Notes: generated from the letters alone by a model not told the origin. 12,336 nt of DNA from an uncultured Selenomonadales bacterium (GCA_947302675.1 CAMYWI010000008.1:1-12336), one strand, 5' to 3'; shown: positions 1 to 5,624, numbered from the stretch's first letter. Translations and numbers: made by a program.

Positions 1-432
1 AAAATTTTTGACCCGCTCCACACCGAATCGAACCACACGGAGCTTGACGGCTTGAAACTTTTGCCGATTGCGACGACCTTCGCCGCCGAGAAATTTACAC
101 GGCAGATTCTTATTCCCGAACTGAATTTTACTTTCCTAAACCAAAATGTTTCTGCCAAAAATCTTGACGGCTACGAAATTCACAGCGGCGTTTCAAGTGG
201 TCAGGAATCAGTGGTCAGTTGTCAGGGGAATGTTTTTGGAACTTATGTTCACGGGATTTTTGATAACGACGACTTCCGCCGGCAATTTCTTAACGCCGTC
301 CGCTTGAAGAAAAATCTTGAGCCGCTCGAATCGACGCGCAACGTCCGCGCAGAAAAGCAAAAAAATTACGAACGACTCGCCCGAATCGTCCGCGAAAGTT
401 TGAACATGGAGTTAATCCGAGATTTACTTTAA
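1..432 (+). CDS. cobQ: Cobyric acid synthase, C-terminal part (partial, starts before window)
   Basis: This is the last 143 residues of a glutamine-dependent amidotransferase that amidates the peripheral carboxylates of adenosylcobyrinic acid in cobalamin synthesis, a cytoplasmic step. The frame is open from the first base, so the gene begins outside the window (the family is about 500 residues). Seen: a GYEIHSG motif at visible residues 57-63, matching the GYEIHMG block of CobQ, and GTYVHGIFDND at 80-90, whose His (84) is the expected class I amidotransferase histidine. The catalytic Cys nucleophile would lie upstream. Between these motifs, residues 66-75 are encoded by a low-complexity GGTCAG-type repeat and replace a normally variable loop. 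The gene ends in RDLL-TAA; the last 16 bases belong to a 24-bp tandem duplication. It converges on the XRE gene at 453-887. CobB-like amidotransferases are related, but the GYEIH block favours CobQ. Confidence 0.85.
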   Translation, partial: KIFDPLHTESNHTELDGLKLLPIATTFAAEKFTRQILIPELNFTFLNQNVSAKNLDGYEIHSGVSSGQESVVSCQGNVFGTYVHGIFDNDDFRRQFLNAVRLKKNLEPLESTRNVRAEKQKNYERLARIVRESLNMELIRDLL

Positions 433-464
433 TCAGCAAGCCGAGATTTACTTTAATCAGCAAG
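417..464. repeat. 24-bp perfect tandem duplication at a convergent gene junction
   Basis: Bases 417-440 and 441-464 are identical. Each copy contains CTTTAATCAG, which on the plus strand gives the TAA stop of cobQ and on the minus strand gives the Leu-Ala-Asp-stop end of the XRE gene. The first copy serves cobQ (stop 430-432) and the second serves the XRE gene (stop 453-455). With one copy the two genes would overlap tail to tail by four bases (TTAA), so the duplication probably separated formerly overlapping genes. Confidence 0.9.
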
Positions 465-887
465 CGTTTTCTCGCCGAGCCGATAAAGTAGCTCGTTGGT
501 TTGTGCGACGGAAAATTTTTGTTCGACGGCAGAAATTATTATCGCGTCCCACTGATTGCGCGGGTACAGCAAACCCAAGCCCGCGTAGCGTAGCAGATAC
601 TGTATCTCGTCCAAATCAAGCTCCATTGCCATTGCGATTGCCAAAAGTTTTGGGCGCGATGGATTTTTTTTCAGCCCCGAAAAAATATGATACACGTACT
701 CGCGATTCAAGTCGGAGCGTGCAATAACTTCTTTCTTGGTCAAATTTTTCTGCGCCAACAATTTTTCCAAGTACTCGCCGAGCGGCAAGACGAATTCTTC
801 GCGGTTGCGTTGTAAATATCCATTCAGATTTTTATCGTCCTTAAGCTCCGTAAAAAGATCGCCCGTGCTCTTTGGCATCTTAAACAT
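453..887 (-). CDS. XRE-family helix-turn-helix regulator paired with the kinase
   Basis: A 144-residue cytoplasmic DNA-binding protein is predicted. I start it at the ATG at 887 because a GAGGTG ribosome site lies 7 bases upstream; an in-frame extension to 944 has no such site and would run through the promoter region. Residues 36-100 form a Cro/C1-type helix-turn-helix (LTKKEVIARSDLNREYVYHI followed by the NPSRPKLLAIA segment). The C-terminal part (101-144, containing YPRNQWDAIIISA and a TNELLYRLGE helix) matches a type I recall from Clostridia beside Ser/Thr kinase genes. It is divergent from the kinase gene at 956 and shares its 68-bp promoter region, so regulation of the kinase, itself or both is plausible. 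The binding site is unknown. Confidence 0.8.
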   Translation of the reverse strand: MFKMPKSTGDLFTELKDDKNLNGYLQRNREEFVLPLGEYLEKLLAQKNLTKKEVIARSDLNREYVYHIFSGLKKNPSRPKLLAIAMAMELDLDEIQYLLRYAGLGLLYPRNQWDAIIISAVEQKFSVAQTNELLYRLGEKTLAD

Positions 888-915
888 TGCAAACACCTCG
901 CCGAAATTTTTTTCT

Positions 916-944
916 ATGCTATAATGGCGGAAAAAATTTTGCAA
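916..944 (-). promoter_or_regulatory. Predicted promoter for the XRE gene
   Basis: Read on the minus strand, TTGCAA (939-944) and TAGCAT (916-921) are separated by 17 bases and lie about 30 bases upstream of the ATG at 887. The -10 box is only a 4/6 match. It overlaps the -10 box of the opposing kinase promoter, so polymerase could occupy only one at a time. Confidence 0.4.
917..925 (+). promoter_or_regulatory. Predicted extended -10 promoter for the kinase gene
   Basis: TGCTATAAT at 917-925 is a perfect extended -10 (TG-n-TATAAT), 30 bases before the kinase ATG at 956. No good -35 hexamer is seen 16-18 bases upstream, consistent with an extended -10 promoter. Confidence 0.6.
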
Positions 945-955
945 GGCGGCGCGTC

Positions 956-2320
956 ATGAATTTTTTTGCGAAGTATTTAGCTGACACCTATGAGCTTGTC
1001 GAGACGCTCAAGTCTTCCGCGCAGGATTTTATTGCCGTCGCCTATGACAAACGCGCCAAGCGGCTTTGCGTCATCAAGCAACGCTCTTTGAACTCGCGCC
1101 CGATTTACGAAATGCTTAAGGAATTGGACGAGCCGCGCATTCCGAAAATTTATCGCCTGTTCGAGTTGGACGGGAATTTTTTTGTTGTCGAGGAGCACAT
1201 TGACGGGCAGACGCTTGAGGACACGGCGATTTATCAACCGAAGACCTTTGACGAAAATTTTGCGACGCGAATTCTTTTTAACTTGTGCGATTGTCTTAGC
1301 GCGATTCACGCGAAAAATATTGTTCACCGCGACATCAAGCCTTCAAATATCATGGTCACGGCGGCGGGCGCAGTCAAGCTGATTGATTTTGGTATCGCCC
1401 GAATTTTTAAGCCAGACCGCCGCGCAGATACTGAACTGCTTGGCACGAGAGGTTATGCGCCACCAGAGCAATTCGGCTTATTTGGCTTGGGGCAGACCGA
1501 TTCGCGCAGTGACATTTACTCGCTCGGCGTCACGATTAAAAATTTGCTCGGGGAAGATTACGACGGCAAGTTGATTGACATTTTAAATCGTTGTACGTCG
1601 CCCGACCCTGCGCAACGTTTCCAATCCGCCGCCGAACTTAAACGCGCCGTCCTTAATGCTCAAAAATTTTATCGTGCCAAAAAATTTATCTTCGCCGCGC
1701 TGATTTGCTCCGTGATGATTTTTCTTCCGAACATTGCCGACGAAGACTTTCCGCCGCCCGAAGTCGTCGAAGTAACAACGCCCGTCATTATCGAAGAAAA
1801 AATCGTCGTGAGTTCGCCGCCCGACGATTTAAATCATGAAACTTTTAAAACGCTGATTGAGTTGCCGCCGTTGACTCCGCCCGTTGAAATTCCTGCGACG
1901 CCTCAACCCGTCGTGCCTTCGCAACCTGCAGAGAAAACTTCGAACGAAGTTGAGCTTAAGCTTTATTTGAACGGCGAGCCGACCGGCAAGGAGCATATGG
2001 TTTATCTGCGCGGCTGGCAGTCGTGGGCGCGGAATGATTACGGCGATTATCTTTTTCCGCCGAGCGCGACGGCGCGGCTCCGCATTGAGAATCACAGCGG
2101 CAAGGATTTAATCAATCCGCACATTGAAATTGATCTCGGCTACGAAGATTATGCGCTTGACGAGCCGACGATTGCAAACGGGCAGTCGCGCGATTTAAAT
2201 ATTCCGCTCGGCGGACAACTTGCCTCGCCCGCGAAGGGTAGCGGTCATCTCCAAATCGTTTTGTACGCGCAAGGCGAGCCGCCGCTTTTCCTCAACAAAA
2301 CTTTTTTCCTCGTCAAGTGA
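956..2320 (+). CDS. Membrane-anchored Ser/Thr protein kinase with extracytoplasmic C-terminal domain
   Basis: This 454-residue protein is a Hanks-type (eukaryotic-like) kinase that would phosphorylate Ser/Thr of unknown targets. ATG 956 is chosen because it follows the promoter and an AAGG ribosome site; a longer frame from 887 would overlap the opposing start. Seen: VIK with the ATP-binding Lys 41, HRDIKPSN 124-131 with catalytic Asp 126, DFG 144-146, APPEQF 168-173, DIYSLG 186-191 and a C-lobe Arg at 221. The usual GxGxxG loop near residues 15-28 is missing (TLKSSAQDFIAVAY). One transmembrane helix (about 244-260) is followed by a Pro-rich linker (265-330) and a beta-rich domain (about 333-454) likely outside the cytoplasmic membrane. 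No PASTA repeats are visible. A ligand-sensing role for the outer domain is inference. The stop abuts the stop of the convergent gene at 2321 with no gap. Confidence 0.85.
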   Translation: MNFFAKYLADTYELVETLKSSAQDFIAVAYDKRAKRLCVIKQRSLNSRPIYEMLKELDEPRIPKIYRLFELDGNFFVVEEHIDGQTLEDTAIYQPKTFDENFATRILFNLCDCLSAIHAKNIVHRDIKPSNIMVTAAGAVKLIDFGIARIFKPDRRADTELLGTRGYAPPEQFGLFGLGQTDSRSDIYSLGVTIKNLLGEDYDGKLIDILNRCTSPDPAQRFQSAAELKRAVLNAQKFYRAKKFIFAALICSVMIFLPNIADEDFPPPEVVEVTTPVIIEEKIVVSSPPDDLNHETFKTLIELPPLTPPVEIPATPQPVVPSQPAEKTSNEVELKLYLNGEPTGKEHMVYLRGWQSWARNDYGDYLFPPSATARLRIENHSGKDLINPHIEIDLGYEDYALDEPTIANGQSRDLNIPLGGQLASPAKGSGHLQIVLYAQGEPPLFLNKTFFLVK

Positions 2321-2575
2321 TTATGATTGCGCTTGAAACTTTTTGCAGACTTCTTTGTTGCGGCGATAGAATTCCTCACGGCTCATCTTCTCCGATAAAT
2401 TTTTCTCGTAAAACTCATCGACGCGACAGAAAATCGGTCGCGCCTCGTAAATCGTGCAGAGGTTCGCCGCCTCGTCAAGGTATTTGCAAACGCCGTCGGC
2501 TCGCGCAATGTGCCGCGCAAAAAAAACTTCGCCGACCCTTCGACAGCAACAGCCGCATCTTTCACACGGAAACAT
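2321..2575 (-). CDS. YkgJ-like cysteine-cluster protein (CxxCxxCC)
   Basis: An 84-residue protein, last gene of the minus-strand operon. It has the N-terminal cluster PCERCGCCC (residues 3-11) and later Cys at VCKYL, LCTIYEARPIFCR and VCKKF, the layout of the YkgJ/UPF0153 family, thought to bind zinc or an Fe-S cluster; the biochemical function of the family is not firmly known. I use ATG 2575, where the family-like sequence begins; a GAGGAG site lies 13 bases upstream, rather far, and a TTG at 2602 is the alternative start (93 residues). The start overlaps the end of P8 by 14 bases, suggesting coupled translation. There is no room for a terminator before the convergent kinase gene ends. Confidence 0.75.
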   Translation of the reverse strand: MFPCERCGCCCRRVGEVFFARHIARADGVCKYLDEAANLCTIYEARPIFCRVDEFYEKNLSEKMSREEFYRRNKEVCKKFQAQS

Positions 2576-2948
2576 TTTTTCGCGTCGGCTCCTCAATCTC
2601 AAACTTCATGACGGTTTCGCGCTTGAGTTCGTTACGAAAGTCCTCTGTCAAGCAATTCATATCGAGCGGCTTGGTCTGCGCCTCCAACACGTGAAAACTT
2701 TTGTCCGCGTCCTCGAAGTACAGCGCGTAGGAGCATTGATAATTTTCCGCGCCGACCGTCGAAATTTTGAACTCGCCGCTAACGTACCGACAATTCTTTT
2801 CCCGTTCCTCCGCCGCAATAATTTTCTTAAGCGCGTCGTCGTACCTGCCCTGCAACTCCTCAAGACTGACATAAAAGCCGACGCGGTTCAACTGCTTTTC
2901 AATCTCGTGGAAAATGTTTTTGATGTCGCTGAAAAATTTTTCGTCCAA
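2562..2948 (-). CDS. P8: conserved small protein, paralogue of P6
   Basis: A 128-residue soluble protein of unknown function. It starts at TTG 2948, supported by GGAGGTG 8-14 bases upstream. The N-terminal third is helical and charged (residues 1-52). The core RYVSGEF (54-60), YQCSYALYF (70-78) and FEIEEP (116-121) aligns in order with KYVGGEF, YTCGYRLFF and FEIPEP of P6 (3367-3804), with the same spacing of the first two blocks, so the two are paralogues. A conserved Cys sits in the middle block of both. No signal peptide or membrane helix is seen, so both are probably cytoplasmic. P8 follows P7 after 14 bases and overlaps the cysteine-cluster gene. I do not recognise the family. Confidence 0.75.
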   Translation of the reverse strand: MDEKFFSDIKNIFHEIEKQLNRVGFYVSLEELQGRYDDALKKIIAAEEREKNCRYVSGEFKISTVGAENYQCSYALYFEDADKSFHVLEAQTKPLDMNCLTEDFRNELKRETVMKFEIEEPTRKNVSV

Positions 2949-2962
2949 AGCTCACACCTCCG

Positions 2963-3352
2963 TCAAACGCTCATGCCCAGTTCAAGTTCGATGTCTTCAG
3001 TGATGTCGGTATCTTGCTTGCGGTTGCGACGAATTTTGTTGCGAATGGCGGGCGGCAATTCATTTTCGGGCAAGGTGCGCCGCGTCGTCTCTTCAAGCCA
3101 TCTTTGATTGCCGATTTTGTGATAAAGCTTGTGCTCAATCTTGGCGTGCACGGCGTCGAGGAAACCGCCGACTATCATTGCCGCCGCTTGAAGTTTCGGG
3201 TCAAAGGTCAGTGCCACTTCGCGGAGCATTTGCGCGACGCGCGGGATAAAATCATGGAGCCAATCCAAAATCCCGTCCCAGTTGTAGACAACTGCCGCCA
3301 CGCCCAAAACGCCCACGAGTCCCGCGCCGATAAGCCACGCTGCAGGTATCAT
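2963..3352 (-). CDS. P7: small membrane-anchored protein, paralogue of P4
   Basis: A 129-residue protein of unknown function. ATG 3352 is chosen because AAGGAG lies 8 bases upstream; an upstream TTG at 3370 falls before that site. It has an N-terminal membrane helix (MIPAAWLIGAG to about residue 22) followed by YNWDGILDW (23-31), matching YKHWDEIKAW in P4. The C-terminal domain holds RWLEETT (84-90), ELPPAIRNKI (98-107) and DITEDIELEL (116-125), shared with P4 and P1. The extra basic stretch RRNRKQDT (108-115) is not in P4. The topology would place the C-terminal domain on one side of the membrane; which side is uncertain, although the absence of positive residues before the helix and their abundance after it suggest that the body stays cytoplasmic. 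Spacing to P6 (14 bases) and P8 supports co-transcription. Confidence 0.75.
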   Translation of the reverse strand: MIPAAWLIGAGLVGVLGVAAVVYNWDGILDWLHDFIPRVAQMLREVALTFDPKLQAAAMIVGGFLDAVHAKIEHKLYHKIGNQRWLEETTRRTLPENELPPAIRNKIRRNRKQDTDITEDIELELGMSV

Positions 3353-3366
3353 CTTTCCGACTCCTT

Positions 3367-3804
3367 TCAACCTTCTCTGCGGAAGTGTTTGCTGTTATAC
3401 TTGTCGCGGACTTTTTTATCGGGTTCGGGAATCTCGAACTTGATATTTTTCTCCGCCTTGAGCTGCTCGCGCACTTTGGCAGACAACTTCATAAGGCTGA
3501 TCTCGCGACTCTTCGCCGCAAGCTCGAAAATTTTCTTATGCTCGTTCTGGAAGAAAAGCCGATAGCCGCACGTGTACGCTCTGTCGCTGACGTAATCCAG
3601 ATTGAATTCGCCGCCGACGTATTTCGTGTTGCTCTTGTCCTCTTCCTGCAAAATCACCTCGTCGATTGTCTTCATGTAAACCAGTTGCAGGTCTTCAAGC
3701 ATCATTGTCGGGCGAAATTCCTCAATCAGCTCGTTAATCATGTTCATCAAAACTTCCTTGCCGGCGGTGATTGCCTCGCCGACCGAAATACCTTCTTTGC
3801 TCAC
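3367..3804 (-). CDS. P6: conserved small protein, paralogue of P8
   Basis: A 145-residue soluble protein of unknown function. It starts at GTG 3804, 10 bases after GAGGAG; the frame is closed by a TGA just upstream, so there is no longer option. Residues 10-55 are predicted helical, then come KYVGGEF (61-67), YTCGYRLFF (77-85), a helical Lys/Glu-rich stretch (105-120), FEIPEP (123-128) and a basic tail (129-145) that P8 lacks. The shared blocks with P8 show gene duplication inside the operon, with P7 now lying between the copies. No catalytic motif is visible. Confidence 0.75.
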   Translation of the reverse strand: MSKEGISVGEAITAGKEVLMNMINELIEEFRPTMMLEDLQLVYMKTIDEVILQEEDKSNTKYVGGEFNLDYVSDRAYTCGYRLFFQNEHKKIFELAAKSREISLMKLSAKVREQLKAEKNIKFEIPEPDKKVRDKYNSKHFRREG

Positions 3805-3822
3805 GATTTGTCATCTCCTCAA

Positions 3823-3990
3823 TTAAATGTGCTTTAGTTCAAGTTCCTTTGCTACCTCCTGCAACATGCGGATTGCCACTAGGAGATAAGAAACATCTTC
3901 ACGGTCATTCTCAAGCTCTTTCAAATAGTTAAGCGAGAATCGGACGCGAATATACAGCGGCACGTCGTGTTCGGGAATTTCATACTTCAA
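3823..3990 (-). CDS. P5: 55-residue small protein with the LPxYIR-type motif
   Basis: This short gene fills the gap between P4 and P6. It starts at TTG 3990 with GAGGAG exactly 8 bases upstream, and ends at TAA 3823-3825. Its sequence begins LKYEIPEHDVPLYIR, so the VPLYIR segment (residues 10-15) reproduces the module seen in P1, P3, P4 and P7, here near the N-terminus. The rest (16-55) is two amphipathic helices rich in Leu, Glu and Lys (YLKELEND and LLVAIRMLQEVAKELELK). No membrane segment. It lies 18 bases from both neighbours, as expected for an operon member. An ATG inside (3983) is possible but its ribosome site would be too far. Function unknown; by the shared module it is likely a partner of the other small proteins. 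Confidence 0.7.
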   Translation of the reverse strand: MKYEIPEHDVPLYIRVRFSLNYLKELENDREDVSYLLVAIRMLQEVAKELELKHI

Positions 3991-4008
3991 TTTAATATCT
4001 CCTCAAAA

Positions 4009-4374
4009 TCAGCCGACGGATTGTCCGAGTTCCAATTCCATTTCCTGCGTAATGTCTGCCTCCTGCGCGGCGATTTTGGCGCGAATATACGGCGGAACTT
4101 CGTCTTCGGTGACTTCGACTTTGGTCGTCTCTTGAATCCATTTGCCGTTTTCTTTGTAGAAAAGTCTGTGCTTGAGCTGCGCGACGCTCTCGCGAATTTT
4201 CTGACCGACGATAACCGCCGCGTTCGCGATGCCGCGCATTTTCGCTTTGATTGCCGCCTTCAAGTTCGTCAAGAATTTTGAGAACCAAGCCTTAATCTCG
4301 TCCCAGTGCTTGTAGACGTAAAAAGCCGCGCCGCCTGCCGCCGCCACTGCCGCAGCCACTAAAACCGGTACCAT
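4009..4374 (-). CDS. P4: small membrane-anchored protein with the WIxE/LPxYIR/DIT domain
   Basis: A 121-residue protein of unknown function, starting at ATG 4374 with AAGGAG 10 bases upstream. Residues 1-20 (MVPVLVAAAVAAAGGAAFYV) form an Ala/Gly-rich membrane helix; YKHWDEIKAW (21-30) follows, then a basic amphipathic helical region (31-70). The C-terminal domain has LFYKENGKWIQETT (71-84), EVPPYIRAKI (92-101) and DITQEMELEL (107-116). P7 has the same order throughout; P1 shares the C-terminal domain but not the membrane helix. The ribosome site of P4 is embedded in the last codons of P3 (AAG GAG TGA), which binds the two genes in one transcript. Confidence 0.75.
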   Translation of the reverse strand: MVPVLVAAAVAAAGGAAFYVYKHWDEIKAWFSKFLTNLKAAIKAKMRGIANAAVIVGQKIRESVAQLKHRLFYKENGKWIQETTKVEVTEDEVPPYIRAKIAAQEADITQEMELELGQSVG

Positions 4375-4381
4375 TTACCAA

Positions 4382-4618
4382 TCACTCCTTAAAAATTTTC
4401 TTACGAATATAATCGGGCAAGTCGTCCGTCGAGACTTCCCGCGCAGGGATTTCTTCCAAGCCGTTGATGCGAATCGGTTTCTTTGCTTGAGCGAGCGTCT
4501 CTTTGACGTGCTCTTCCGAGACCTCGCGCATTTCGACGGGTTCAAGTTCGGGCGGACTCTCGCCGAAAACTTTTTGCGCCGCCATGCCCGTCAACACTCC
4601 CGCTACGAACGGTATCAT
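4382..4618 (-). CDS. P3: 78-residue linker-like protein carrying both shared modules
   Basis: The start is ATG 4618 with GGAGGTG 5 bases upstream. After a hydrophobic N-terminus (MIPFVAGVLTGMAAQKVFG, 1-19), possibly a short membrane helix, come an acidic Pro/Glu stretch (20-31), VSEEHVKETLAQAKK (33-47) and, at the end, STDDLPDYIRKKI (63-75). The first module is nearly the same as the C-terminal tail of the AAA ATPase (VSEEYVKEQLAKGK); the second is that of P1, P4, P5 and P7. P3 is thus the only protein here with both, which suggests an adaptor between two sets of partners (inference). It resembles no family I know. The leader GGAGGTGATTAAATGAT is the same as that of P2, a sign of duplication of the 5' ends. 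Confidence 0.7.
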   Translation of the reverse strand: MIPFVAGVLTGMAAQKVFGESPPELEPVEMREVSEEHVKETLAQAKKPIRINGLEEIPAREVSTDDLPDYIRKKIFKE

Positions 4619-4622
4619 TTAA

Positions 4623-5264
4623 TCACCTCCTCCGCTTGCCAAGTTTCTCGCGATAGTTACCCACTAAAATCAAAGTTCCTTGAAATGATTTTCTACGTGC
4701 TTCGCCCTCGATTGCGTACAACGCCTCGCTGATAAATTCGTTGCTGACGTTCGGGCTTGCGAGCATGTTTTCAATTTTCTCAAAGTCCGCGCTGAAGTCG
4801 CCGCTTGGAATAAATTTCATGCCCGCCGCCGAGCCATGTTGTCTTTGCGAAGAAGATATTCTGCGATTGCTAAGCTGTTCGCGATATGCGGCAACGAAAT
4901 TCAAAGCCGTTTGATTGTTATCAAATTTTGCTTTATCTTCGATTTGGTTCAATGCTTCGCTGATAAATTCGTTGCTGACGCTCGGATTGCCAAAAAGATT
5001 TCCAATTTGCTTAAAGTTCGTTCTAGACTTACTACTTAAAACAAATTTTTCGTCCGACGAGGAGCCGCGTTGCTGAACGGGAGGAGCCGCTTGAGTGTTC
5101 GTCTCAATATTTTTGCCGGCGCGTTCGGCGCACCACTTGACGTAATCCTCCGAGACTTCGGCTTTCTTAACGATGACTTGTTCCGGTTTATCATTTTTAC
5201 CGAGTGCAAAGCCGACGCCCGCGCCCGCCGCCAATGCGACTGCGCCCACAATGACAGGAATCAT
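4623..5264 (-). CDS. P2: membrane-anchored protein with VSE module and a duplicated domain
   Basis: A 213-residue protein of unknown function. ATG 5264 directly follows the TAA of P1, with the ribosome site GGGAGGTGAT inside the P1 coding end. Residues 2-22 (IPVIVGAVALAAGAGVGFAL) form one membrane helix. VSEDYVKWCAERAGK (37-51) is the module shared with the AAA ATPase tail and P3. A polar linker (54-72) follows. Then a domain occurs twice with a 77-residue offset: VSNEFISEAL at 96-105 and again at 173-182, each preceded by an F-x-x-I-x-N-[ML] helix and followed by a YRE-x-L-x-x-RR end (127-135 and 204-212). The two copies also share a 24-base identical stretch. The C-terminus is very basic (KRRR). 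P2 lacks the LPxYIR module. Confidence 0.75.
   Translation of the reverse strand: MIPVIVGAVALAAGAGVGFALGKNDKPEQVIVKKAEVSEDYVKWCAERAGKNIETNTQAAPPVQQRGSSSDEKFVLSSKSRTNFKQIGNLFGNPSVSNEFISEALNQIEDKAKFDNNQTALNFVAAYREQLSNRRISSSQRQHGSAAGMKFIPSGDFSADFEKIENMLASPNVSNEFISEALYAIEGEARRKSFQGTLILVGNYREKLGKRRR
4726..4980. repeat. Internal direct repeat in the P2 gene
   Basis: Twenty-four bases at 4726-4749 recur exactly at 4957-4980, 231 bases (77 codons) apart, within two diverged copies of a roughly 45-70-residue domain. Identity drops outside the VSNEFISEAL codons, so the duplication is old or this core is under strong constraint. Confidence 0.8.
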
Positions 5265-5624
5265 TTAATCACCTCCCGAATTTTTAATTGCAAGCTCGCG
5301 CTCAACGTCCGCCGTGATGTCGACTTCGCCGAACGCCGCCGCAAGTTTCGTGCGTAGATAATTCGGCAACTCGCTTTTGGGTAAATCGATTTTGGCGTTT
5401 TCCTTGAGCCACTCGTCGCCCTCTTGATAAAAATGGCTGTGATTGACCGTGACCATACCGCCGCCGCTGTTCTCCAACGTAATCATGCTGAAGTAAAGCC
5501 CGCCGCTGTATTTCTCGCGCAGAGCCGCGTCGAGTTTTTCAAGGAAGTACAAAACTTTGTCCCAGCTGTCGCCGAAAAGCACGTTGCAAATTTTGTTCAG
5601 GATTGAGTTAAAAGTTGCCTTCAC
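5265..5624 (-). CDS. P1: soluble protein with the WLxE/LPxYLR/DIT domain
   Basis: A 119-residue protein of unknown function. Its GTG start (5624) overlaps the AAA ATPase stop in a GTGA tetramer, typical of translational coupling and of partners made in fixed proportion. Unlike P4 and P7 it has no N-terminal membrane helix; residues 1-40 look amphipathic and are followed by a beta-like region (GGLYFSMITLENSGG, 41-55; MVTVNHSHFYQ, 57-67). The C-terminal domain shows EWLKENAK (71-78), ELPNYLRTKL (84-93) and DITADVEREL (101-110), aligned with P4 and P7. Its last codons (GGA GGT GAT TAA) form the ribosome site of P2, whose ATG follows at once. Position next to the ATPase makes it the best candidate for a direct ATPase cofactor (inference). 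Confidence 0.75.
   Translation of the reverse strand: MKATFNSILNKICNVLFGDSWDKVLYFLEKLDAALREKYSGGLYFSMITLENSGGGMVTVNHSHFYQEGDEWLKENAKIDLPKSELPNYLRTKLAAAFGEVDITADVERELAIKNSGGD

Noticed and set aside
453..2320. Toxin-antitoxin module formed by the XRE and kinase genes
   Set aside because: The kinase is a full-length membrane-anchored Hanks-type protein, divergent from the XRE gene, unlike HipA/HipB, which are co-directional with a HipA fold.
2454..3107. 217-codon plus-strand open frame across P8 and P7
   Set aside because: It spans two well-supported minus-strand genes and their ribosome sites; it has no ribosome site of its own and no family features.
4009..5624. Assigning P1, P4 and P7 to ESCRT-III-like, phage tail or secretion proteins because of the AAA neighbour
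   Set aside because: Only weak general resemblance (small, helical, AAA-linked) and no diagnostic motif of those families is visible, so no function is assigned.
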